Origin: COMBO-56-21 sp038852315
GTDB lineage: Archaea; Thermoplasmatota; Thermoplasmata; UBA10834
Direction: 5' to 3'
Length of the DNA stretch: 64,000 bases
Assembly: GCA_038852315.1 (NCBI GenBank)
Contig: JAWCKF010000001.1
Span: forward strand, 1-64,000
The position numbers and the translations under genes are program-made. This document shows, one piece after another, positions 15,802-24,387 of this stretch. The notes beneath the pieces are model-generated. The model was given only the letters and a program-made list of their open reading frames with translations. It made no database searches and was not told the origin of the DNA. Within the stretch, counting starts at the first letter, position 1; the number at the start of each line of letters is the position of its first letter.

Positions 15802-16464
15802 TCACAGCCTCCTGAAGCTGCCTCTCACCCACTCGACCAGCGTCTCGACGGAGTACACCACGCCCTCCTTCCTCGTCCTGCTCCTCCCTCCGGCGCGGAG
15901 GACGCCGGTTCTCATCGTCTCCAGGAGTTCGTCCTCCGAGCTCACGCTCGGTGATTCGACATAGCACTTACCTATCTCGTGGAGCTCGTGCGCGTCGCTG
16001 CCCGCTGTCACAGGCAGGTGCATCTCCTCGGCCACGCGCCTGGCCTTCGCATTGCTCCTCCTCGAGCTTCCGCCGTTCAACACCTCAACCGCATCGAAGC
16101 GGTTCAACCTTGTCGCATGAAGGCCGATCCCCGACGGGAATCTGACTGGATGCGCTGCCACCGCCAAGCCGCCCGCGGCGTGTATGCTTTCGATGGTCTC
16201 GGTGATGGGGAGCCCTCTCGGCAAGACCTCGTCGACCCCGTAGGCGAGCACGTGCCCCTCCGCCGTTGAGACCTCGACTGCTCGGACGGCTAGAAGGCCG
16301 TGTTCGTCAGCGAGCGAAGCCGCCGTCAATGAGCCCTCGATGGCGTTATGGTCAGTCACTGCGAACCCGTCGAGGCCGATGGCTTTGCACCTGAGGACTA
16401 CATCGCGCGGGGAGGGCTTCGCATCCCTCGAGTGAGACGAGTGTATGTGCAGGTCGAGCCTCAT
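15802..16464 (-). CDS. PHP-domain phosphoesterase-like protein
   Basis: PHP metal-dependent hydrolase, 220 residues. Metal-site motifs are in order: DLHIHSSHS, DHNAIEG, AAHPVRF and the late GSDAHELHE. Related archaeal proteins include nucleoside-phosphate and histidinol-phosphate phosphatases; the substrate here cannot be named. The ATG overlaps the metG stop by 4 nt (ATGA), so it is translated from the metG mRNA. Confidence 0.85.
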   Translation of the reverse strand: MRLDLHIHSSHSRDAKPSPRDVVLRCKAIGLDGFAVTDHNAIEGSLTAASLADEHGLLAVRAVEVSTAEGHVLAYGVDEVLPRGLPITETIESIHAAGGLAVAAHPVRFPSGIGLHATRLNRFDAVEVLNGGSSRRSNAKARRVAEEMHLPVTAGSDAHELHEIGKCYVESPSVSSEDELLETMRTGVLRAGGRSRTRKEGVVYSVETLVEWVRGSFRRL

Positions 16465-18668
16465 CTGATCTTCGCACCGACCGGGATGTCTCTGTCCAGA
16501 ACGACTTTGACCTTGTCTGTGCTGTGCAGGACTACGGCCTTCTCCCCGGCGACGAAGGCGGCGTACTTCCTGCCAGGGTCTAGCCCCTCAGTTGAGCACT
16601 TGACCCTCCTCGATGACAGGTCCAGCATAGAGGGGTCCCCCTCGACGGGTTTCCCGACCCTGATGTCGAGCTTCTGGAACTCCTTGAACGTGACGACACC
16701 CGTCCCGGGCTCCATCCCGCTGGATATCTGCGTGCCCGCAGGGAGGTCCTTCTCTGGCGTAAGGAGCGCCAGCTGCTTTCCCTCCTCTGCTGCCAGGAGC
16801 ATGCCCTCGGATTTGACACCCCTGATCACCGCGGGCTCCAGGTTCGTGACTACTATCAGCGTCTTCTTCCTGAGCTCGTCGGGTGTGTAGAAGTCCTTGA
16901 GCCCGCTGACCATCGTGATCTCCCTGCCGATGTCGACCTTCATGAGGTAGAGCTTGTCTGCGTTGGGATGCTGCTGGACATCGAGGACCTTCCCGACCTT
17001 CAGGTTGAGGGCGGCGTACCTCTCGAACTCTCCTCCTCCCCTGACGTCGATCTTGGCGAAGTGCGGAGCAGGCTTGTCGAGCTTTGCACCCGCCCTCAGC
17101 GGGACCTCGAGCGCCTTCCAGCCTAGCTGCTCGACGGTGCCGTCCATCTTGAGCTGCTTCCATATGCTCTCGGATGAGAACGGCATGAACGGGAACGCGA
17201 GAACGGCCAGGGCCTTCACGAGGGTGAGGCTCACGTTCAGGACAGTCCCACACCTCACCTTGTCCGTGCCGACCAGAGACCACGGAGCGACGGCGTCGAA
17301 GTACTGGTTGCCAGCCTGCGCCAGGTCCATGACCGCCTTAAGACCCTTCCTGAACTCGCATGCCGACAGCGCGCTCCTGACCTCCTCCGCTGCGGCACTT
17401 ATCCTGTCGAGAGCTGCGCGGTCGCGGCCGTCCAAATCACCCGCGGAGGGTATCTCGCCGAAGTTCTTGTAAGTGAAAGACAGGGCCCTGTGGATGAAGT
17501 TGCCATAAGTCGCCACGAGCTCGTTGTTGACCCTCTGGGCGAAATCATCCCATGAGAACTCGCTGTCCTTGAGCTCGGGCATGTTCGCGGTCAGGTAATA
17601 CCTGATCACGTCGGGCTTGAACCTGGTCAGCATCTCGGGGATGTCTATGCTCACGCCCATGCTCTTCGAGAATTTCTGGCCCTCGATGACCATGTACTGG
17701 TTCGCGGGCACGTCGTACGGGAGGTTCAGCCCCCCATAGCCGAGCAGTATCGCAGGCCAGATTATGGTGTGGAAAACGATGTTGTCCTTGCCGAGGAAGT
17801 AGTAGCTCCTGCACTCGGGGTCCTTCCAGTACTTCTCCCACAGGTCCGGCTTGCCCTCAAGCATGGCCCACTCCTTGGTAGCCGACAAGTAGCCTATGAC
17901 GGCCTCGAACCACACGTATATCCGCTTGTTCTCGAATCCCGGCACAGGCACAGGCACGCCCCAGGTGATGTCCCTCGTTATTGGCCTGTCCTTGAGACCT
18001 CCCTTGAGCACGTTGATTGTGAACGCCCTGACGTGCGGGCGCCAGTGCGTCTGTGCCTCGACGTACTTCATGAGATCCTGCTCGAACCTGGACAGCTTGA
18101 TGAAGAAGTGCTCTGTATCCTTCAGCCTCGGCGTCCCACCGCAGATCTGGCACTTCGCATCGATCAGCTCGGGTGCGTTCAGGTCGTTCCCGCATGAATC
18201 GCACTGGTCTCCCCTCGCGCGGTCATAGCCGCAGTGCGGGCATCTCCCCTCGACATACCTGTCCGGGAGGAAGCGTCCGCAGTTCTCACAATAGAACTGC
18301 GGTGTTGTCTTCCGCTCAAGGTGACCCTTTTCCAGGAGCGTCATGAAGACATCCTGTGTCACGAGTTCGTGGTTGCGAGTGTGCGTGCTCGTGTAGAGGT
18401 CGTACTGGAAACCCATATCCGCAATCGCCTTAGTGTGCATCTCGTGGTACTTGTGCGCGATGGTCTCAGGAGAGACCTTGGCCTTGTCCGCACTGACCGT
18501 GATGGGGGCACCATGCATGTCGGAGCCAGAGACCATCACGACCTCGTTCCCGATCATCCTGTTGAACCTGGCGAATATGTCGGCAGGCAGTATAGAGCCC
18601 GTCACATGGCCTACATGGAGAGGACCGTTCGCGTAGGGCCATGCGACGCACACCAGTACGCGAGCCAT
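16461..18668 (-). CDS. metG: Methionyl-tRNA synthetase
   Basis: Charges tRNA-Met; 735 residues, single-chain form. The class I HIGH motif is LHVGH near residue 18 and KMSKS appears as KFSKS. The zinc-knuckle insert has four CxxC pairs (CENC, CPHC, CDSC, CQIC). The anticodon-binding helical domain is followed by an EMAPII-like tRNA-binding OB fold (LKVGKVLDVQQHPNADKLYL). After it a further stretch of about 85 residues opens with FQKLDIRVGKPVEGDPSM, which looks like a second, eroded OB repeat. A TATA element AAGTTTAAGT is at 18701-18710. Confidence 0.95.
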   Translation of the reverse strand: MARVLVCVAWPYANGPLHVGHVTGSILPADIFARFNRMIGNEVVMVSGSDMHGAPITVSADKAKVSPETIAHKYHEMHTKAIADMGFQYDLYTSTHTRNHELVTQDVFMTLLEKGHLERKTTPQFYCENCGRFLPDRYVEGRCPHCGYDRARGDQCDSCGNDLNAPELIDAKCQICGGTPRLKDTEHFFIKLSRFEQDLMKYVEAQTHWRPHVRAFTINVLKGGLKDRPITRDITWGVPVPVPGFENKRIYVWFEAVIGYLSATKEWAMLEGKPDLWEKYWKDPECRSYYFLGKDNIVFHTIIWPAILLGYGGLNLPYDVPANQYMVIEGQKFSKSMGVSIDIPEMLTRFKPDVIRYYLTANMPELKDSEFSWDDFAQRVNNELVATYGNFIHRALSFTYKNFGEIPSAGDLDGRDRAALDRISAAAEEVRSALSACEFRKGLKAVMDLAQAGNQYFDAVAPWSLVGTDKVRCGTVLNVSLTLVKALAVLAFPFMPFSSESIWKQLKMDGTVEQLGWKALEVPLRAGAKLDKPAPHFAKIDVRGGGEFERYAALNLKVGKVLDVQQHPNADKLYLMKVDIGREITMVSGLKDFYTPDELRKKTLIVVTNLEPAVIRGVKSEGMLLAAEEGKQLALLTPEKDLPAGTQISSGMEPGTGVVTFKEFQKLDIRVGKPVEGDPSMLDLSSRRVKCSTEGLDPGRKYAAFVAGEKAVVLHSTDKVKVVLDRDIPVGAKIR

Positions 18669-18784
18669 ATGAACCAGCCGCCCTTGATAGGGGGAGTCTG
18701 ACTTAAACTTAGCGTGGTCAGGAGACGGCGGCCGCTCTGCCAGTATACAAAACCAATATCAACGACCAGGGAGATTATCGCACC

Positions 18785-20281
18785 ATGGTCTCCCTAAGCC
18801 TCAAGGGCATAAGGGAGCAGGTCGAGCCCTTCCAGTCCGAGCTCAACGAGGAGTACTACCTGAATTGGGCGGGGCTGAAGGAGGAGATGCAAGCCGCGGT
18901 CGTTTTCGAGCGATATGCTCATCTTTTCTCCAGGGAAGCAGTGGATGTGCTCCAGGCCGCGTTCGAGAGCAGCCACGGAACGGACGACCAGAGGTCCGCA
19001 GGCTATCTGAGGGCGTTCTGCGCCCTCGGACATGTCGAACACTCGGTGAGGGCTCTCAGTGACAAGGTCGCGACCTTCACGGCACAATCCAGAATCGAGT
19101 TTGATGGCGAGGCCATACCGTACAGGTCGGTCCCGGTGCTTATCAGGAATGAGCCGCGGAGGGAACGCAGGAAGAGGCTGTTCGAGGCTGAGCTAATCGA
19201 GCTGGACAAGCTCAACACAATCCTCTACGAGCGACTGGAGAGGATGCACGATGTCGCCACTGCTCTGGGCTTCAGGAGCTACAAGGACATGTGCTCGAAA
19301 CTGAAGGGCATCGACTATGCGGCCCTCGAGGAGAGCATGGAGGAGATGCTCAGGAGGACCGAACGGACATATGTGGATGGGATGGAAGAGCTTCTGAGAT
19401 CGACTGTGGGTGTTTCACTCCCCGAGGCGTTCGTCTACGACATAGGCTACGCATTCCGGGGGCAGAGGTACGACGATGTGTTCAGCAAGGAAGGGTTGAG
19501 CGGGGCTTTCTTCAACACACTCCGGGGAATGGGCATAGACCCGGACCGCTATCGTAACATCAAAATAGATTCGGACGACAGGCCAGGTAAGAGCCCCAGA
19601 GCGTTCTGCGCGCCAGTGAAGGTGCCCGATGACATAAGGCTGGTCATTCGGCCCTCAGGGGGCTTCGACGACTACGCGGCCCTGTTCCACGAGGGCGGGC
19701 ACTCTTGGCACTTCGGCAGCACCAGGCCGGACCTCGAACCCGAGTACAGATACCTTGGAGACAACTCCGTGTCAGAGGCTTTTGCGTTCCTCTTCGATCA
19801 CCTCGTATCTGATGCGAACTGGCTGCGGCTTCGTCTCGGCATGAACGATCCGTCTGAGTTCGTCAGGTTCAGCGCTCTCAGGAGGCTCTTCTTCCTGAGA
19901 AGGTACGCAGCCAAGCTGGTGTACGAGCTGAAACTCCATGCAGGGACGCTCTCGCCCGAGTTCAAGGAAGTGTACCGGACCTGCCTCCAGAGGTGCCTCA
20001 GGTTCAGGCACTCCGAGAAGCGCTACCTCGAGGACGTCGACGACGCGTTCTACTGTGCGGAGTATCTGCGCGCGTGGATGCTGGACGCGCAGCTGCGGAG
20101 CGCACTCGAGGAGGAGTTCGGAGAACAGTGGTTCGCCGATCCGAAGGCCGGCGGGTACCTCCGGGAGCTGTGGTCATACGGTCAGAAGTACACCGCCGAC
20201 GAGCTGGTCAAGACAATAGGTTACGCAGGGCTCGATATCGACCCGCTCGTGCGCGAGCTCGAGAGGCTCGCGTCCCCGTGA
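18785..20281 (+). CDS. M3-family (oligoendopeptidase F-like) zinc peptidase
   Basis: Cytosolic gluzincin, 498 residues. FHEGGHSWH carries the zinc motif HEGGH (302-306), and SEAFAF carries the third ligand Glu331, 25 residues on. Residues 1-290 are helical, as in oligoendopeptidase F (about 600 residues), so this is a somewhat short member. No signal peptide is seen. It would trim peptides brought in by the oligopeptide transporter at 46586-54491 (inference). Confidence 0.87.
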   Translation: MVSLSLKGIREQVEPFQSELNEEYYLNWAGLKEEMQAAVVFERYAHLFSREAVDVLQAAFESSHGTDDQRSAGYLRAFCALGHVEHSVRALSDKVATFTAQSRIEFDGEAIPYRSVPVLIRNEPRRERRKRLFEAELIELDKLNTILYERLERMHDVATALGFRSYKDMCSKLKGIDYAALEESMEEMLRRTERTYVDGMEELLRSTVGVSLPEAFVYDIGYAFRGQRYDDVFSKEGLSGAFFNTLRGMGIDPDRYRNIKIDSDDRPGKSPRAFCAPVKVPDDIRLVIRPSGGFDDYAALFHEGGHSWHFGSTRPDLEPEYRYLGDNSVSEAFAFLFDHLVSDANWLRLRLGMNDPSEFVRFSALRRLFFLRRYAAKLVYELKLHAGTLSPEFKEVYRTCLQRCLRFRHSEKRYLEDVDDAFYCAEYLRAWMLDAQLRSALEEEFGEQWFADPKAGGYLRELWSYGQKYTADELVKTIGYAGLDIDPLVRELERLASP

Positions 20282-20292
20282 TGGCTGATACC

Positions 20293-20300
20293 TTTTTAAC
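20293..20300 (+). promoter_or_regulatory. TATA box of the ABCE1 gene
   Basis: TTTTTAAC centred about 27 nt before ATG 20324, with no SD: a leaderless start. Confidence 0.6.
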
Positions 20301-20323
20301 CGTCCCAGGCATTTGCCAGGCCG

Positions 20324-22090
20324 ATGCGAATAGCGGTCCTGATGAAGGACAGGTGCCAGCCGAAGAAGTGCAGCCTCGAGTGCATCAGCTATTGCCCGCC
20401 CGTGAGGACAGGGACCGAGACGATAGTGATGGGCGAGCACGGCAAGCCGACCATCTCGGAAGAGCTATGCGTCGGATGTGGCATCTGCGTGCACAAGTGT
20501 CCCTTCGACGCGATAAGAATAATAGGGCTACCGCAAGAGCTCGAGGGCGAGCTCGTCCACCAGTACGGCAAGAACGGCTTTCGGCTGTACAGGCTGCCAG
20601 TGCCCAAGAAAGGGCAGGTGGTCGGACTCCTCGGGCCGAACGGGATAGGCAAGACAACTGCGATGTCCATCTTATCTGGCCAGATAGTGCCCAATCTGGG
20701 AGACTACGAGCACGCGGGCGACTGGTCAAAGGTCATAGAAAGGTACTCGGGGACCGAACTGAGGGACTACCTGAAGCCGCTTGCCGACGGCACGCTGAGG
20801 ACCGTGATGAAACCACAGTATGTGGACAAGCTGCCTGCGGTCCACAAGGGCGTCGTCAAGGACCTTCTGGCGAAGGTCGATGACAGAGGCGAACTCGACC
20901 TCGTCGCCCACAGGCTCGGCATAGAGAACTCGCTACCACGAGACGTCGCGAAGCTCTCTGGCGGTGAGCTGCAGCGCGTGGCCTTAGCCGCCACGTTGCT
21001 CCGGGAGGCGGACGTATACTTCTTTGATGAGCCGTCGTCGTATCTCGACATCTACCAGAGGCTTGAGGTCGCCAAGGTCATACAGGAGCTGAGCAGCAGG
21101 AAGCAGGTCATGGTGATAGAGCACGACCTGGCAGTGATGGACTTCCTCGCCGACCTGGTTCACATAATGTACGGCGAGGAGGGCGCGTACGGCGTGATGG
21201 CTCAACCTCGCGCGGTGAGGACGGCCATCAATGTCTATCTCGGCGGTTACCTGCGCGAGGAGAACATCAGGTTCAGGGACACGGAGATCAAGTTCGAGAG
21301 GCGCCCTCCTAGAAGCGACTGGCGCTCGGAAACGCTCATTCGGTTTCCTGCGCTGACGAAGAGGTTCAAGTCGTTCTCGCTGCACGTGTCCGCAGGCGCC
21401 ATCAAGAAGGGCGAGGTGGTCGGAGCTGTCGGTCCCAACGCCACGGGCAAGACCACGTTCGTCAGGATGTTGGCAGGGGAGATAGAACCCTCTACGGGCG
21501 AGGTCCTCCGCGAAGCGTCGATCAGTTACAAGCCCCAGTACATAAACCCCGAGTTCGAGGGCACCGTCCGGGAGATGCTGGCTCAGAAGGTTGGGAGAGA
21601 GTTCGAGTCGGGATTCTTCACCGCCGAGATCGAGCGGCCGCTCGGCATCAAGTTCTTGATGGAAAAGGAGGTTCGGACACTATCGGGCGGAGAGCTTCAG
21701 CGCGTGGCCATAGCCGAGTGCCTAGCCAGGCAGGCGGACATATACCTCATAGACGAGCCGTCGGCCTACCTCGACTCCTCGCAGAGGATGGTGGCGGCGA
21801 AGACCATACGGCGGGCGATCGAGAAGATCGGCAGGTCGGCCGTCGTAGTGGACCACGACGTGTATATGATAGACCTGATCTCCGACTCGCTCATGGTGTT
21901 CTCCGGCGTGCCCGCGGTGAAAGGAATCGCAGAGGGACCCATGGAGATGCGCGAAGGCATGAACAGGTTCCTGAGAGATGTGCAGATCACGTTCAGGCGG
22001 GACCAAGATACTGGCCGGCCGAGGATAAACAAGAAGGACTCACGGCTCGACCGGGAGCAGAAGGCCAGGGGCGAGTACTACTACTGCTGA
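20324..22090 (+). CDS. abce1: Ribosome recycling ATPase ABCE1 (RLI)
   Basis: Splits ribosomes after termination or pelota-mediated rescue. It has 588 residues. The N-terminal iron-sulfur domain has Cys11, Cys16, Cys20 and Cys24, then Cys49, Cys52, Cys55 and Cys59. Two ABC domains follow with Walker A GPNGIGKT and GPNATGKT, signatures LSGGELQR (both copies) and Walker B FFDEPSSYLD and LIDEPSAYLD. This is complete and typical. The last 10 nt overlap the convergent DedA gene. Confidence 0.97.
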   Translation: MRIAVLMKDRCQPKKCSLECISYCPPVRTGTETIVMGEHGKPTISEELCVGCGICVHKCPFDAIRIIGLPQELEGELVHQYGKNGFRLYRLPVPKKGQVVGLLGPNGIGKTTAMSILSGQIVPNLGDYEHAGDWSKVIERYSGTELRDYLKPLADGTLRTVMKPQYVDKLPAVHKGVVKDLLAKVDDRGELDLVAHRLGIENSLPRDVAKLSGGELQRVALAATLLREADVYFFDEPSSYLDIYQRLEVAKVIQELSSRKQVMVIEHDLAVMDFLADLVHIMYGEEGAYGVMAQPRAVRTAINVYLGGYLREENIRFRDTEIKFERRPPRSDWRSETLIRFPALTKRFKSFSLHVSAGAIKKGEVVGAVGPNATGKTTFVRMLAGEIEPSTGEVLREASISYKPQYINPEFEGTVREMLAQKVGREFESGFFTAEIERPLGIKFLMEKEVRTLSGGELQRVAIAECLARQADIYLIDEPSAYLDSSQRMVAAKTIRRAIEKIGRSAVVVDHDVYMIDLISDSLMVFSGVPAVKGIAEGPMEMREGMNRFLRDVQITFRRDQDTGRPRINKKDSRLDREQKARGEYYYC

Positions 22091-22725
22091 TCTTTCCCTT
22101 CTTCCCGCTCCTCCCTGCCGTCGTTCCTCAGCCTCAGGACGTAGTACGCGACAACGAGTATCACCGCAACCACGACGAGCACGTCAAGGCCGTGGAAGAC
22201 ACCGACGATCCTCTCCCAGTTAGGCCCGAGCCAGTAACCGACGTATGCGAGCATGAGCGTCCATGGGACCGAGCCGACGAAGCTGTAGAACACGAACTTC
22301 TTGAAGTCCATCTTTGCTATACCTGCTGGCAGCGATATCACGGTCCGTATGACCGGAAGGAGGCGTGCGATGAAGGTGGCCTTGTCGCCGTACTTCTCGA
22401 ACCACTTCTCCGCGGTCAGCAGATGCTTCTCCCTTATCAGGAAGTACTTGCCGTACCTGAGGATGAGCGGCCTCCCAGCATGGTATCCGACAGCATAAGC
22501 GGCAATTGATCCGACAGTGCACCCGAGCGAGCCGAAGAAGACCACGCCCCAGAAGGTCATGCTGGTATCCCCTCTGTACACGAGGTAGCCCGCGAAGGGC
22601 ATGACGATCTCGCTCGGCACGGGCATGCACGCGCTCTCCAGGGCCATCAGGAACAGGATGCCGCCGTACCCGAACGCGGATATCCAGTCAAGGATGAGAT
22701 TGGTCCCCCACTCGACTATGCCCAT
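22081..22725 (-). CDS. DedA-family membrane protein
   Basis: A 214-residue SNARE-associated/DedA protein. Family motifs are visible: ESACMPVPSEIVMPFAGYLV near the N-terminus, GYHAGRPLILRYG, and FIARLLPVIRTVISLPAG, which holds the conserved Arg pair. There are about five or six hydrophobic segments and a charged C-terminal tail. DedA proteins act in lipid carrier recycling and membrane energetics in bacteria; the archaeal role is open. A TATA element CTTTTAACC (22747-22755) is about 27 nt before the ATG: leaderless. Confidence 0.88.
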   Translation of the reverse strand: MGIVEWGTNLILDWISAFGYGGILFLMALESACMPVPSEIVMPFAGYLVYRGDTSMTFWGVVFFGSLGCTVGSIAAYAVGYHAGRPLILRYGKYFLIREKHLLTAEKWFEKYGDKATFIARLLPVIRTVISLPAGIAKMDFKKFVFYSFVGSVPWTLMLAYVGYWLGPNWERIVGVFHGLDVLVVVAVILVVAYYVLRLRNDGREEREEGKDQQ

Positions 22726-22784
22726 TGTGAGGCAGTATGGGAGATGCGGTTAAAAGCCTTCGGCCAAAGGCACCGCATACCAGA

Positions 22785-22800
22785 AGAGTACATGTACTCT
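22785..22800. promoter_or_regulatory. Perfect 16-bp palindrome in the BASS-type promoter
   Basis: AGAGTACATGTACTCT is a perfect inverted repeat ending 20 nt before ATG 22821. It occupies the place where the TATA box of a leaderless gene would be. It may be a repressor site, with the TACATGTA core serving as a weak TATA element. Confidence 0.45.
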
Positions 22801-22820
22801 GCTGGCTCTTCGTCCGCCAG

Positions 22821-23708
22821 ATGCGCCCATCGAATCTGCTCCAGAGCTACTCCGCGATGATGGCTGCGGGGCTCGTGCTCGGCCTCCTCTCCGGTGGGCT
22901 TCCGTTCTATACGAGGGAGGTCTCGATGCTCTCTCTCGCGCTCCTTATGACGCTCTCGCTGTCGAACGTGAGCTTGCGCGAGGCCAAGGGATCGGACCAC
23001 ATATGGCATGCGGCCAAAGCACTCGTGGTCAATTATGTGCTGCTCACATCCGTGATACTTCTGATTGCACTCCTTTTCTCGGGAGAACTGAGGACCGGCT
23101 GGGTACTGATGGCTGCGGCGCCTTCCGCGGTGTCGGTTGTACCCTTCTCTGCAGTGCTGGGCGGGAAGGTGACGAAGGCGCTGTTCTCGACTGCGGCGAA
23201 CTACGCTGCGGCCCTCGTTCTCATGCCGGCAATCACGCTTTCCTCGATAGGCTCGGCCGTCTCCGCCGAGGGGCTTGTTTACTCCCTCATCCTGCTCATA
23301 GTGCTCCCTATGGTAGCCTCGAGGGGTGTCATGAAGCTGGGCCTGCGCAAAGAGGTGAACACTGCGGCCATGAACATCTCGTTCGCAGTGCTCGTGTTCG
23401 CGGTCGCTGGCTCCAACAGGGACGCGTTCCTCGGAGAGCCTCTCATGGTTGTCGCCGTATCCGCCTGCTGCGCATTGAGGACTTTCGGGACCGGTCTGGC
23501 ATCGGAGTACTGCCTCAGGGCTGCGAAGGTTGCGAAGGACGAGAGGGTCACCTATGTGCTCTTCGCCAGCTACAAGAATCTTGGGTTGACCGCCACCCTC
23601 GCAGTCGCTCTTTTCGAACCGATGGTGGCGGTGCCCGCGACGATCTGCATAGTGTTCGAGGTCGTGTGGGTCTTGTTCCTCATCAGGTGGTATCCGAGCG
23701 TCTCCTGA
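22821..23708 (+). CDS. BASS-family (bile acid:sodium symporter-like) transporter
   Basis: A 295-residue integral membrane protein with about nine hydrophobic segments. AAAPSAVSVVPFSAVLGG and SYKNLGLTATLAVALF match the two substrate- and sodium-site repeats of BASS/ASBT-like carriers. The open frame begins at 22737, but the first 28 codons are hydrophilic, overlap the DedA promoter and lack an SD; MRPSNLLQSY at 22821 is a better start. The substrate is unknown; relatives carry bile acids, pyruvate, pantoate or inorganic ions. Confidence 0.8.
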   Translation: MRPSNLLQSYSAMMAAGLVLGLLSGGLPFYTREVSMLSLALLMTLSLSNVSLREAKGSDHIWHAAKALVVNYVLLTSVILLIALLFSGELRTGWVLMAAAPSAVSVVPFSAVLGGKVTKALFSTAANYAAALVLMPAITLSSIGSAVSAEGLVYSLILLIVLPMVASRGVMKLGLRKEVNTAAMNISFAVLVFAVAGSNRDAFLGEPLMVVAVSACCALRTFGTGLASEYCLRAAKVAKDERVTYVLFASYKNLGLTATLAVALFEPMVAVPATICIVFEVVWVLFLIRWYPSVS

Positions 23709-24207
23709 CCTTCCTTGCAGTCGGGCTCAGGACGGAGGAAATGCGGGTGGCTAGATGTCGGAGAAAGCCGAGGAAATCCTCCCCGGGCTCCGATCTTGAC
23801 CAGCGCCAGTAACCCACCCAGAGAATCCCTCCCAAGGCAGCAGCGAGGACGGCTGACTCCACAATCGCCGAATGATCTAGCGTTGCGAGCTGGAGCTCAT
23901 CGAGGGCCAGATGAGAGCCCCAGAAGAGCAGGGGTATGCACAGCCGCCAGCCGACAGAAAGGTATCCGACGATGAAGGCTCCCTCAGGATGATGAAAGGC
24001 TGACTTCCAGGGCAGCCCGGAACCATCCTCCCAAGTGGGAGCCAGGAGGGCGCCCCAGCCGTTGTCAGAGACATACCTGGGAGCTGCGAACAGATGGTCG
24101 ATGTCCAGAAAAAGGCCGAAAGTCAGCGCCACGAACCACTCGTCTCTGTCGAGGTTCATCAGCATGCCCAGGAGCACAGCGACAGCAAGATGGGTTGTCG
24201 TCAGCAT
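23683..24207 (-). CDS. Putative YdjM/DUF457-like membrane protein
   Basis: A 174-residue membrane protein. MLTTTHLAVAVLLGMLM and GLFLDIDHLF match the H..xG..lPDlDH layout of the YdjM/LexA-binding family of putative metal-dependent hydrolases. FHHPEGAF and GSHLALDELQLATLDHS add further His/Asp residues. There are about four membrane segments. ATG 24207 has an SD-like GGAAGAAGTGA upstream; a GTG at 24246 would add 13 residues. Its 3' end overlaps the convergent BASS gene by 26 nt. The function is not established. Confidence 0.6.
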   Translation of the reverse strand: MLTTTHLAVAVLLGMLMNLDRDEWFVALTFGLFLDIDHLFAAPRYVSDNGWGALLAPTWEDGSGLPWKSAFHHPEGAFIVGYLSVGWRLCIPLLFWGSHLALDELQLATLDHSAIVESAVLAAALGGILWVGYWRWSRSEPGEDFLGFLRHLATRISSVLSPTARKVRRRSDTT

Positions 24208-24327
24208 TGATTCACTTCTTCCGGCCCGCGACGGCGGAGAACGCACGAAGCCAATTGTCCCACCACATATTCCACGGTTTCGGGGCGGATATCACCATTA
24301 ATAATAGGATACACCACGCTCGGCGCC

Positions 24328-24356
24328 GTTATTAAGTCTGGCGAAGAAGTTATTAA
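24328..24356 (+). promoter_or_regulatory. cbiM promoter with duplicated GTTATTAA box
   Basis: GTTATTAA occurs at 24328-24335 and again at 24349-24356, 21 nt apart, two helical turns. The second copy is placed as the TATA box of cbiM. The first may be a regulator half-site or an upstream TATA box. Confidence 0.4.
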
Positions 24357-24387
24357 CTCACGCAGGCGCTCGTTGTCCGGAGTGCAT

